Source of the DNA: Centrapalus pauciflorus
Taxonomy: Eukaryota > Streptophyta > Magnoliopsida > Asterales > Asteraceae
Reading direction: 5' to 3'
Assembly (NCBI GenBank): GCA_020465985.1
Contig: JAANYP010004329.1
Location: 122,067 to 186,066, forward strand
DNA: 64,000 bases
The stretch's first letter is position 1; each line of letters begins with the position of its first letter. Below are positions 12,536 to 24,035 of the stretch, one piece after another. The notes under the pieces were generated by a model that searched no databases, was not told where the DNA came from, and saw nothing but the letters and a program-made list of their open reading frames with translations. The position numbers and the translations under genes were made by a program.

Positions 12536-15404
12536 ATGGATCGTAGTGAATGGATGTACAACACAGAACGTTCTACAAGAGAATATTTGCGCTATTTGTT
12601 TGATTTTATAATAGTTGCTGAAGATGATCGCTCCAATAAAGGAAGACGTGAAATTTGGTGTCCTTGTAAAAAGTGTAAAAATTTTCATCTGTTTGAAGAC
12701 TCTAATGTTATTAGCGAGCATCTAATAGTGGACGGTGATTGTGACCATTTAGATAACATGTTACATGATTTGGAGGATAAGTTCAGTTATTTCTCGGCTC
12801 AGAAAAACCATTGTATACTGGTTGTACGAAATTCACCATGCTTTCTGCAGTTTTGAAATTGTTTAATCTAAAAGTGAATAATGGTTGGAATGATAAAAGT
12901 TTCAAAAATCTCTTAGAGATTTTGCATGATATGCTTCCAGAAGATAACAAATTACCACTTTCGTTATACCAAGCGAAAAAATGAAGTGTCCGATGGGAAT
13001 GGAAATTCAAATAAAAATGCATGTCCAAATGATTGTATCTTGTATAGAAACGAATACGAAAACCTACACGATGTGTTGTATGCGGTGTATCTAGGTATAA
13101 GCGAAAGGAACAGATAAAAGAAAACAATGATGTCACGAAGAATGGACCCCCTGCTAAACTATTATGGTATTCCCATCGTGCCAAGACTGAAATGATTATT
13201 TGCAAACGCCAAAGATGCAAAATTGTTACATTGGCATAAAGAAGAACGTAAAAATGATGGAAAGTTAAGACATGTTGCTGATTCTCCGCAATATAGAATT
13301 TGATATATACGATTGGGACTTAGTTCATATGGAATTAATCCGTTTGAAAACATGAGCAGTCGTCACAGCACTTGGCCAGTTCTTTTGTGCATCTACAATC
13401 TTTCTCCTTGGTTATGAATGAAAAGAAAATACATAATGATGTCATTGTTGATTCAAGGTCCAAAACAACGTGGTAACGATATTGATGTAAATCTGACTTC
13501 GTTAATTGACGACATGAAACAATTGTGGAGTTCAAGTGTTGAGGTGTATGATGCATATAAGAAAGAAAACTTTCAAATGCGTGCCATGATTTTTGTACCA
13601 TAAGTGATTTCCCGGCGTATGGCAATCTGTCAGGATATAGTACGAAAGGAGGGAAGGCGTGTCCTGTTTGTGAAGATAACACATGTTCTTTGTGGTTGAA
13701 AAATTGTCGAAAAATGGTTTATATGGGACATCGAAGATCACTTCCAAAGAGTCATCCGTATCGCAGACTAGAAAAAAATTTTAATGGTAAAACTAAGAAT
13801 GGTGTGATGAGACAACTGTTAGATGGAAAAACTATGTTTTCTCGAGTTGCATATTTAAACATCGTATTAGGGAAGAAAGGTATAACTCCTCCTAAAAATG
13901 TATGGAAGAAAAGGTCAATTTTTAGGGAGTTGCCATACTGGAAGCATTTACGAGTCCGACATTGTCTTGATGTCATGCATATTGAGAAAAATGTACGTAA
14001 TCACTTGATAAGGTTGTTGTTAAACATTCCTGGAAAAACGAAAGACGGGGTTAATGTAAGAAAGGATATGGTTGAAACGGGAATCCGACCCGAGCTTGCT
14101 CCTGTAACGTTGAGAACGATGGAAAACGTACATTTTTACCGACAGCTTGATATACCATGTCAAAGAATGAGAAAACCCAGTTTTGTCGATGCTTGTATGG
14201 TGTAAAGGTTCCATCAGGCTATTCTGCTAACATTAAGAAATTGGTCTCCAAGAATGATTTAAAATTGTTAGGAATGAAGTCTCACAACAGTCTTGTTTTA
14301 GTGACTCAAATGATTCCAATTGCAATTCGTGGAATATTGTTGGATCGTATTCGTCACACAATCACGAAACTTTGTTTGTTGTTTAACATGATTCATTCAA
14401 AAGTGATTGATCATGAGGTATTGGACTCATGGCAACGTGATATTATTGTCACTCTCTGCCAGCTGGAGATGTACTTTCCACCTTCATTCTTTGATGTCAT
14501 GGTTCATCTTATATATCAGATTGTAGGAGAAATAGAGGCATGTGGACTTGTATTTTTACGATACATGTATCCATTTGAGAGATATATGGGTTTCTTAAAG
14601 GGGTATATAAGGAATCGATCTCGACCAAAGGGAAGTATCATTGAAGGGTATTCCTTAGAAGAGGTGATTGAATTCTGCACAGATTACATGAAAGATGTTC
14701 CAAATATCAGTGTCCACAATCTCGATACGAGGGCCGATTTCAAGGGGTTGGGACAATTGGACGACAAATAGATATCCCGAAACAAGCAGATTTCGAGCAA
14801 GCACATTTTACAGTCCTACAACACATGACAGTTATTGCTCCATACATACATGAACACATGACATTGCTAAAAGCAAAGAACAGCACAAGAACTGAAAAAT
14901 GGGTGGCTACCGAGCATAACAAAACTTTTTCAAAGTGGTTGAAAGATAAGATGAGACCAGACCTTGGAGGAATTAATGTTGATAAAATAGTACAAGAGTT
15001 GGGATACGGTCCACGGTATGTTGTGACAAAATATCAAGGCTACGACATTATGGCTAAACATTCTACACCAAACAATAAGATGAGAAAAGTACTTTACAAA
15101 ATAGTGGAGTTACATTAATCGCCACAACAACAGAACACACGCAAGGGTGAATCATGAAGAGAGTTTGAGGATTGCCAAAAGCTCATACTATGGGGTCATT
15201 CAAGAAATTTGGGAATTGCATTATAAATCGTTCACTGTACCTTTGTTCAAGGGTAAATGGGTCAATAATGAACGAGGGGTTAGAGTGGATAGCGATGGTT
15301 TCACGATTGTCAATCTTTCTACAATTGGGTATAGATTTGAACCATTCATTTTAGGAAAACAAGCCACCCAGGCCTTCTTTGTCGAGGATCCGAAAGATTC
15401 GAGA
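12536..15404 (+). pseudogene. CACTA transposase (TNP2/Transposase_21 family), disrupted
   Basis: The first exon-like segment begins at the ATG at 12536, right after a TTTACAG acceptor. It encodes the transposase-associated domain (MDRSEWMYN, CPCKKCKN). The TNP2 core follows in broken frames: GWNDKSFKNLLEIL near 12890, ACPNDC near 13018, CPVCEDNT near 13662, then RRSLPKSHPYRR, WKKRSIFRELPYWKH and LDVMHIEKNV in 13690-14205. A DUF4218-like part with FERYMGFLKGY lies around 14460-14720, and a DUF4216-like part with VPLFKGKWVNNERGV around 15190-15400. Stops and frame changes between segments, for example near 12856, 13100, 14200 and 14770, leave no intact enzyme. It would have cut and pasted CACTA ends when active. 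Confidence 0.85.
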
Positions 15405-15665
15405 TGACACATTATATCGATAAGCATGGTTTAATATTCGTGTTTTTATATTATATTATATGTTGTATGTTTGTAGGTCGTTCGAAGAGGTATCACATCG
15501 GCGTCAAAATAATATGTGTTCATTTTTTAACCCATCTATGATTAAATCTGAAGAGTGCCACAAAGATTGGTAGATATGTGCTTGAAATAATGCAATACCA
15601 CCAAAACACATCTTTTTTTCTTCCACCATTTTGACAAAGGTATTTATGTGTTATTGGCTTCATTG

Positions 15666-16288
<623 letters not shown>

Positions 16289-17420
16289 GGGAAAAGTGAG
16301 TATGTGGCTGTCATGTACCCAAGCTTGGGTATAGAAGTATAGAACCCATAAAACGATGTCGTTCAGTTAAATTAAAAAAAAAAACTGGTGCTTCCTTTTC
16401 TCCCTGCTTCTCTTCTCTTTTTGCGTGAAGACCATCTGTCTTCCAGCTTCTCTACTTCGAACGAAATCGAACCAGGTGCAATCCTTGATTTAGGGTTATT
16501 TGCTTTCCCTCATTTTCCTCTTCGAAACAGGGTTCTTTGGTTTTCCTTATCGAATTTAGGATTCTTTGCTTATCATGTGATCGAACTGAAGTAGCAAGTG
16601 AAATCTCTATTTCTTCAACTGCCTGTTAATCTAACATCTAAATCGTAAGCTATAATCATGTTTTGTCTTTGATTTATGATTTTAACTATGCATAAAAGGT
16701 TATTTGGTTCAAGTATTGTGTTTGATCTGGTATGTTCTCCTATTTGATTTGACACTTGGGTTAAAATTCGAAGGGAACTGTTGTCTTGTTTTTCTGCGTG
16801 ATTATGTTGTGGACATGGATTTCCTTTTCTTTGATCTTATCTGTTTGAAGTCGATGGCATCTGTTTGTGTGTCAGTGGCATGGCTTTGAAGTCGATGGCA
16901 TCTGGTTCTGCATTCTGCAATGATGATACTAGTCTTGGACAAGGGTATAGTTTTGTTAAGTATTTAGATCAACAAATGCTATATTATCTGAATGTATCAA
17001 TAGCTAAATTGGATTGCTAGTTTGATCTATGGAGTTATGCTTGACTTTTTTTTAGCTTAATGTGGCTGTCCATCTTGAATTGTTTGAGCTGCTGTAATTA
17101 AATATTTATTTGAGCTGCTGTAATTAAATTTTTATTTGATTTGATCAGTCGCCACTGCCAAATCTGCTCCTGCCTTTTGTGCAAGTACTCCACCTCTGCT
17201 GTGTGTTGCTTAGGGCTGGTTCCTCTTCCTTTTCTCTACCCTTGCTTGATTAATTGCTGCTCTTATCATATTCAGGTACTTCGTAACAAGGTTTATTGAT
17301 ATATTGAGGTTAAAAGTATATAAACCATTCTAGAATTGTACACATCTAGTAGTTATATGTGGTTTCTTTGAGTTGCTTATCTAAGTACATATCTGTTAGG
17401 TTGATAATTTTTATGAGTGT

Positions 17421-17486
17421 AGATCCATAGCTCAAATGGTTAGAGCGCCCATATGGGAAGATGGTGGTTCGATTCCACCTGGGTCT
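17421..17486 (+). other. tRNA-like sequence with pol III A and B boxes
   Basis: The acceptor arms AGATCCA and TGGGTCT pair over 7 bp (one G-U). A D arm GCTC...GAGC and a T arm GGTGG-TTCGATT-CCACC are present. The A box (TAGCTCAAATGG) and B box (GGTTCGATTCC) are good. Only 16 nt lie between the D and T arms, dominated by the palindrome CCCATATGGG, where about 23 are expected, so there is no normal anticodon loop. It is a tRNA pseudogene or SINE-like head rather than a working tRNA. Confidence 0.65.
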
Positions 17487-19108
17487 TCGATATATTATTT
17501 TTCTGTGCTTACGACTATATAATAAAAAAAAGCACATTAGAAATTAGACTATTTGGTGGTGTATCTCTTTGTTTCATGTGTTTCTGTGAAACCTTTCTGT
17601 GAAACTTCAATATGGTTTCCCCCTCAAATACTAGTATACTACAATCATGTGTTATGTTGTTGCATCAAAAAAACACTACATTATAATTTGTACAGGTTAT
17701 ATCAGCTTTAAGTTGAGTCTCAAAATGGACATTTGATCTTTCTTTCTGTTTTATGATGCAAACATCAGTAGCAGCAACAATAAACTAGTATATACAAATT
17801 AAGTAATTAGTGTGTTGTGTGATCGAGATACACTCCAAGACATACAACTCTTGGAGTTGTGCTAATTGTTGCTGGAAAACAGAGAAGAACAATAGCAGCA
17901 GCCCTCAACAACAAAACAGAAAATAAAACTAAGTATGTGTATACATGAGGCACTCGTTTGAAACAGTAAAAGTAGAAAAATTACGATACACAAGCACAAA
18001 GGATGGTCCTGTTAGTTGCAATTTATCATATACATGTATGTGTGCTCTTGTTAGTAGTAATTTATGTGTTCCAATCCATCTACAAGATAAATACAAAAAC
18101 TTAAAAAGAAACAAAGAAACACTGGTGTAAGGTGCTGTTATTGTTGTTAAAGATGGATGACGCTTCACAGAATTAAGAATAATTGTAAACAAGTTCCAAT
18201 TATTGTATGTTATATGGCTCCTACGAATAAAGCTAACGGATCTACATGTTCTCTTCCACTATGATTCTAAGATTCACACTCCAACTCTAGAATTCATGAA
18301 CAGGGCTTCATAAACAATTGACCATTCACTCTAAAAATAAGGCTAAGTTCAAGGCTGCTGGTTGCTTTAAGCTGTTGCTGATAACTTGAGTTTTTTTTTT
18401 GGTTTTGGCCTTGCTGTTGTAATGCTGTTTGCATTAATTTAGGATTATCTATGTTGACAACTGGAGACATAATGACATAAACTTGCAAGTAGCAATGCGT
18501 CCCATGTATATCAATAAATTGTATGAACTAATAATTATGAATGATAAAAACAAAAACTATTCTACTTGTGATTTCTATGAACAGAATAAAGAAACTAGGA
18601 TCTAATGTGTCAATGTATATTGATATTAACTACAACAACTAAGGGTAGTTCACTACAACCTCGAATTTAAAGTGCCAAGTGAACCCAAACTAAACCCTAC
18701 GATCACAAACCGGTAATATATAGTTATAATAATCAAACAAGATCATGACAACATGGTGTCAAATGAACCCAAATTTAAACCATACAGAGCTCAAAGCTAA
18801 GCTCCATATGATCAATAATTCTACAAAATACTAATTTAAAGAAATGACATGAAGATCCCATTTAATAATTGTTTGGCCATGTCTAATAATTCTACAAAAA
18901 TAACAATTTATATAACTTGAAGAATGGATATATCATGGACTGGTTGCTATAAGGTCTACAAATTAATATAGGAGGCTATGTAATAGGTACTTCGAATAAT
19001 AGTAAACTAACAGTGACTGCGTATCATACAAAATATTTTACAATAAATCGAACATACTACTATGTTGCTTTGCAAAGAAAATAAACATACTACTTTGATT
19101 CAAAATAG

Positions 19109-19177
19109 AGATCCAAGTGGAATCGAACCACCGTCGTCCCATAATTGGGCGCTCTTACCACTTGAGCTCGTGGATCT
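19109..19177 (-). other. Second tRNA-like sequence, inverted relative to the first
   Basis: On the minus strand the acceptor arms AGATCCA and TGGATCT pair perfectly. The D arm GCTC...GAGC has one extra base before it, and the T arm is GGTGG-TTCGATT-CCACT. The region between the D and T arms is 18 nt around CCCAATTATGGG, again too short for an anticodon arm. It resembles the copy at 17421 along its whole length. Both lie inside the 3.8-kb inverted-repeat element, roughly 1 kb from its ends. Confidence 0.65.
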
Positions 19178-20126
19178 ATTTGTTATTTTGCTTAATAGCA
19201 ACTCCAAACTTAAGCACGTTATGTTTAATGTAAAAATGACATAACATAATAGCGTAGTTATTAGTGTTTGGTGGATTTGTAGTTTAATTATCATTATATG
19301 AACATGATGATATATTGAAGTAGCACTCAATAAAGAATTATCAATTAGTCAATAAGATAAGAACATGTTTCATAATTTTCAATCAGAAATCAAGGAAAAA
19401 GAACTTCATTGATTCTACGGAAAAGAACCTGTTGCATAAATTAAGAAAAAGAAATATAAGTCATTTCAATTTTCATCCAAATCTATGAAATTCAATAATA
19501 ATAAAAAAAGCTTCATTACACATTTTATCAAACACTTGATATGCATTTATAATCATGTTTGATAACTCTTGACATTCATCCATCACCAACATAAAATTAA
19601 CTAATATATAATGCAAATATTTCGAAATTAGAAGTAACACTGTTCATATAAATCAAAGATGCAATCCAATTTCCAAATTACAAGAGCAGAAAGCAATAAT
19701 GAGTTTGACCAGACGCAATGCAGTGTGGTATTGAGTTCGATTAGAAGATGACAATGCGATTTTGAGGTTGTTTTACCTGATAATCAATGACGAATACGAC
19801 AATAGCATATGATAATAGATGATGATGATTATGATTGAAAGAAGCTAAGATCGATTTTTAGTTGAATCGAATGAACCTGAGATTGAATTTGTAGAAAAAA
19901 CCTGGAATGGATTAGTACTTACCAACAAACATAAGAGATTTAGCAATTGAGTTTGTATCTATGATTTGACCCTGCGATTGAAATTGGAGAAGATCGATGA
20001 CTTCAGTGGGTTGTATTGGTGCGCTCTAGTCTTAATTAACAATTGAACGACGTAGTTTTATGGGTTCTGTACCTAAGCTTGTATGCATGACAGCCCCATA
20101 TTCTCTTTACCCTGTATATATGTATA

Positions 20127-20561
20127 GAATATGGTTCGTGTGAGTATCTAAAAAATGCAGATTACCATGAGTACCTGTGAACACACGGGTTTAAGATGTG
20201 AACATGCTCCGAAAAAAAGTTTTTTTTTTTAAATTTTTTTCATATTCATTTAGATACAAATAATATAAACATATTTGTAAAAGAATTACACGCATTCACA
20301 CTTCGTAGCCTCTTAAAAGTCATGTGAACGTGGAAAAATTCATGTGAACATGTTTAGCTGTGAACATACGTTCACAACAGTGCAGTTCATGTAAACTTGC
20401 ACGTTTCACATAGTTATAGTGTGTGTTTATGTGATTTTTTTGCAAATAATCTTATATTATTAATTTAAACATGATTATAAAAAAAATTTCAAAAAAAATA
20501 ATTTTAAGCGAGGTACCTCCGGTACTCCGGAAAACTAGTGGTACTCATTTGAACCCAAATC
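20127..20561 (-). mobile_element. MITE family A, copy 2 (435 bp)
   Basis: Reverse complement of the element at 85-519, the same 435 bp, with scattered substitutions and small indels. Ends are GAATATGGTTCGTGTGAGTA and TTTGAACCCAAATC. It is flanked by short TA/TATG repeats and lies only 14 bp from the right end of the 3.8-kb inverted-repeat element. Confidence 0.88.
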
Positions 20562-20679
20562 TATATATGTATGTATGTATGTATATAGTGTGTAAAACCG
20601 AAGACAAAATGGGAGTCTTACTTTTGAGTCACCTTGGAGCACTTTATTGATAATTTATATGTTCTTTCCGTTTAAATTA

Positions 20680-21106
20680 GAATGCAAAGCTTAGCTGATA
20701 CAGATATTTGTTGTCAGGTTAACAAGATGATCTGCAAACAACATGAGTTTCCCTCCTTTGTTCAATTCTTCCGAATGAAACAGAATGGGCTTTGAGGTCA
20801 AAATTTCGACTTTGTTTTCATCTTCAACCATTCGAACAGAGCGACGACATAGGAGTGCCCATTTGGCCTATTGAGGTCATTAGTGCATCTTGGTTTTCCA
20901 ATTGTTAACGCGATCAGATCTCCCACCTCAGGCTCATAATAGTACCCATTCTCCTTCATTATATAATAAAAGTAATCTTTAGGATGCTAAAAATCTTTGG
21001 TTTTCGAATGGTTAATGATCCCACGAGTAGATGCATGAGAGATAGTTTTCATTCTGGAAATTAAAGCATCAAGTGTTTCCTCAAGTAGTCGCATAATGAA
21101 TGACAT
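20680..21106 (-). pseudogene. Fragment of a plant SEN1-like (UPF1-type) helicase
   Basis: The minus strand encodes LEETLDALISRMKTIS, then YYYEPEVGDLIALT, NDLNRPNGHSYVVAL, and, in a shifted frame, EILTSKPILFHSEE. This order resembles the N-terminal part of plant SEN1-like RNA/DNA helicases, where a YxPxxGDLIALT motif precedes DDLN. An in-frame stop near 20997 and a frame change near 20830 disable it. There are no helicase motifs and no rest of the gene nearby. Recognition is from memory of the family and needs a protein search. Confidence 0.5.
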
Positions 21107-21481
21107 GGTATAGTCTGATAATGCATTAAGAAATTACCATATGGTAAAAAAGATGAACAATAGTTTATTGAATTTAGCTCAAATTCAAGCAACACCCAAA
21201 TGGAAAGTTCCTTTTTTTATTTTTATTTTTGGCTTAAATTTCGCTGAAAATCATCAACACTTCCAAAAAAAATTATAAATTATTGAATTTTGCTCAAATT
21301 CGTTGATACATAGAGTGAGAAACATGGAAAAGATAGAATTTTACTCAGCAATACCCAGTTAGAAAATTGGCAGAAAGATTAATATTTCTTGAATAGCAAC
21401 TAAAAGACAGAGAAAAATTGTTATTCTATTGAATTGATTTGGGGTTCTAGGGAATCAGATGAGACGAGAGATGGATATCAC

Positions 21482-21640
21482 CTGCTCAGCAATGTTTCCA
21501 GAGCTTATTGGCTTTTAGAAGACAATTTAGCTAATGTGGTGGTATGAATAGCTCCAAGTACAGCAATTAGAGGCACCACAGCAAGTGTCATCAGTGCCAA
21601 TTGCCAAACTGCTGTAAGTTCCAAATCTTGGAGGGCCACT
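21482..21640 (-). pseudogene. Single exon fragment of an ABCB (P-glycoprotein) transporter
   Basis: The minus strand, after a TTTGCAG acceptor, encodes VALQDLELTAVWQLALMTLA, then VVPLIAVLGAIHTTTL and AKLSSKSQ. After an in-frame stop and frame change it reads SGNIAEQ, followed by a GTGATATC donor. The pattern fits a transmembrane-domain exon of plant ABCB transporters, including the auxin-transporter branch. The neighbouring exons are absent. Splice borders are kept but the frame is broken, so this is a captured or duplicated gene scrap. Confidence 0.6.
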
Positions 21641-22790
21641 GCAAATACAAATCACCAACACAAGACAATAATCACACAACAAAATCAAAACAAAAGAAAA
21701 TTGAACAGTTTCAGATAATTACCAAGGACGGTCGCCTGGAGGACCACCCATGGAACGTCCAGATGCAATTCTTCCCCTGTCTTCAATAATCTTCTATAAA
21801 AGTCAGCTTGAATGGCTAATGCTTTTTTTTTTTTTTGCAGCTGATATAGTATGGAAAGAACGAGACCATGACCCTACAATGTAGAAAGTAACCTTTTGTG
21901 CACATTTTTTGGTCTCCATTCATGACATAGAAAGCATGCTAAAATATATATACATCAAAATACATGTAATACTAGAAAAGGCTTCATGTTACCATTTTCA
22001 AATAAAAACATAAACATAAGTTTCAGTGAAACCAAACACTTTATCATGTTTACTAAACTTATAGTCGTCAAAGGCCTCAAATACAAGAAAATGACAAGCC
22101 ATATAATCAATTAACATCAAGACCCAGGTGCGGGTTTTAGTGCGTACTTTGTTACTCCACAATTTTCATAACATCCACTTTCGTTCACATCATATAACTC
22201 ATGTAACTTAGCCTGCAGATTAAATGTATAAGAGTCGATAAATTACTTAGAACCAATGTTCATGGTTTGGTAGAATTTTATAGCATACTTAGCAACATTT
22301 GATAGACTTATCGCACAGATACAACATAAAATACAATAAGAAACATTTTATGCTCCAATTTCAATAACAAGCAACACATTCTAACCAAAAGCAACTAGCT
22401 GAATGCGTTGCTCGGGTGATGCGAGTTGATTGCCAAAATATTTTGTTTAAGAGAACTATACAATGTTTACGAAGAAAAGAATACTTATATTAGTCGTAAC
22501 TATTAATTCTTACACATAATTCGGTAGTCGAATGTATATATTTTTACTGTATCTATTTTAATTTTAAAGAAATATGTAATTTAACTTACAAGTGAACCTT
22601 AATTAAATAATAAGTCACTAAATATATATTTATTTCATTTTGCGTTATGTTCTAAATTATTCAATTTACTAGTTTATAAACTCACGTATTTGTATATAAA
22701 AAAATTATATATTTGCATTTATCTTTTCAGGTGAAATGTTGAGGCGCTATGTGGCAAATTATTTTCTCTTTTGTTATCTATATATACGTA

Positions 22791-22798
<8 letters not shown>
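21641..22798. other. AT-rich intergenic region with a possible exon scrap
   Basis: No intact gene. A minus-strand stretch near 21720-21780 encodes GRIASGRSMGGPPGDRPW before a possible GTAATT donor, perhaps another gene scrap that I do not recognise. At 22395-22430 there is a Helitron-like terminus candidate, treated as a finding. Confidence 0.4.

Positions 22799-22866
<68 letters not shown>
22799..22866. repeat. (TA)34 microsatellite
   Basis: TA tract that ends exactly where the LTR of the first copia copy begins (TGTTAGGC at 22867). Confidence 0.95.
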
Positions 22867-22870
<4 letters not shown>

Positions 22871-23975
22871 AGGCACAAAAAGGCCTCAGTCAAACCTGTT
22901 CTGCATCTGAGGGGGAGATTTTATAATCAAACCTGTTGATGCATTTGAAGGTTGAATTTAAGGCCTGTTATATGCTTATTGAAACCTGAAAATGATTTCC
23001 AATATCAGTCTAAAGCTGTTCTATATGTTGCATGTGTTGCAACCAAGACAGTTTGTCCAAGCTGCTCTGTCTGCTGAACAGGCTGGACATAAACTGTCTA
23101 CGCTGCTCTACACTGTTGAGCAGCTTGGGCATTTTTAAAGTGTTTTGTTCTTTGTGAACAGAACCTGTTCTTTGTGAACAGGCTAAACACTTTATGGAAT
23201 TTGTTTCCAAGTCATCATGTATTGTTTTTAACTACCAGATCAGTTTACACAGTTGAAGACAAAGTGGAAAGCAGAACCGCTCAGCCTGCCCAAGCTGTTC
23301 TGTTACATGAAGACAAACGGATATTTGAAAAAGGGTGACAGAACTTTTTCTTATATCAAAATAGGCTTTACAAGGAAGAAAGACGCAAGTGACATTCCTA
23401 AATTAGTTAAAGGCAATGCACAGTAGACAAAGTAAAAAGACAAAAGGTTGCTGCCAAGTCTGCTTTTCAGAAAAGTGTAGAAAAGTTATATTGTCTTTTC
23501 AGAACAATACTTCTCCTTTTTTCATGCCGTCCAATGAAAGAGTTTCCGTAATCCTCTAAGTGAGTATAAAAGGAAGCTTCCAAGGTCAAAAGAAGTGTGG
23601 AAGAAGCTAGTGCTTAAACCAGAGTGAACGTGCAAGTGTGATCTTCATGCATGCAGTATCTGTAAACGCAGCATCTGTGTGTCTAAGCTGATTTTACCTA
23701 AGCTGTTCCTTAAGTCGTGTTAAAACACAGTGAGTGCATCTTAGTGAGGGTTGTGTTCATTGGTTAATCTAGGGTTTGAGTCTGTCTTAGACTAGTAAGC
23801 ATACTATTGTATTCTGTCATCTAAGCTTGAACTATTCCGGCATTCAAGCTGTTTGAATTTAACAATTGTTGATAATACATAAAACATTGAGAAAAGAGTG
23901 TGTAGTTGGTAAAGTGCCTGTATCACCCCCCCTCGCAGCTTATAACTATATACTTTGGGAACCTTCGGACCGACA
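22867..23975 (+). repeat. 5' LTR of copia copy 1
   Basis: Begins TG and ends CA (...GACCGACA), followed by a degenerate primer-binding site (GGTTATCAAGCAG, matching TGGTATCAGTGC in the better copy). About 1.1 kb, against 1125 bp in the copy at 46707. Confidence 0.85.
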
Positions 23976-24035
23976 ACGGTTATCAAGCAGTTGAGAGTGT
24001 GGGTCATTCTAGATCTTCATTCTCCCAAGTTTCCA

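Larger units (their letters stand above)
11183..15600 (+). mobile_element. Decayed CACTA (En/Spm) DNA transposon, right end not found
   Basis: The left end reads CACTACTACAAAAT at 11183, a typical CACTA terminus. It is followed by subterminal repeats and a + strand TNP2-type transposase relic (12536-15404). I found no matching ...TAGTG terminus before the TA tract at 15669, so the right end is lost, displaced or too diverged; the end coordinate is nominal. Confidence 0.75.
16289..20112. mobile_element. 3.8-kb element with about 80-bp terminal inverted repeats
   Basis: The left end (16289-16373) starts GGGAAAAGTGAGTATGTGGC. The right end (20033-20112), reverse complemented, starts GGGTAAAGAGAATATGGGGC. 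Both continue with TGTCATG, AAGCTT, TAGAACCCATAAAAC and GTCGTTCA in the same order. Both ends abut simple TA/TG repeats. Inside are UTR-like pyrimidine-rich stretches and two tRNA-like sequences in opposite orientation, but no transposase. This could be a non-autonomous TIR element carrying captured sequence, or an inverted duplication. The family is unassigned because no clear target duplication is visible in the repeat context. Confidence 0.6.

Noticed and set aside
17421..17486. A functional nuclear tRNA gene
   Set aside because: Only 16 nt separate the D and T arms, so no anticodon arm can form.
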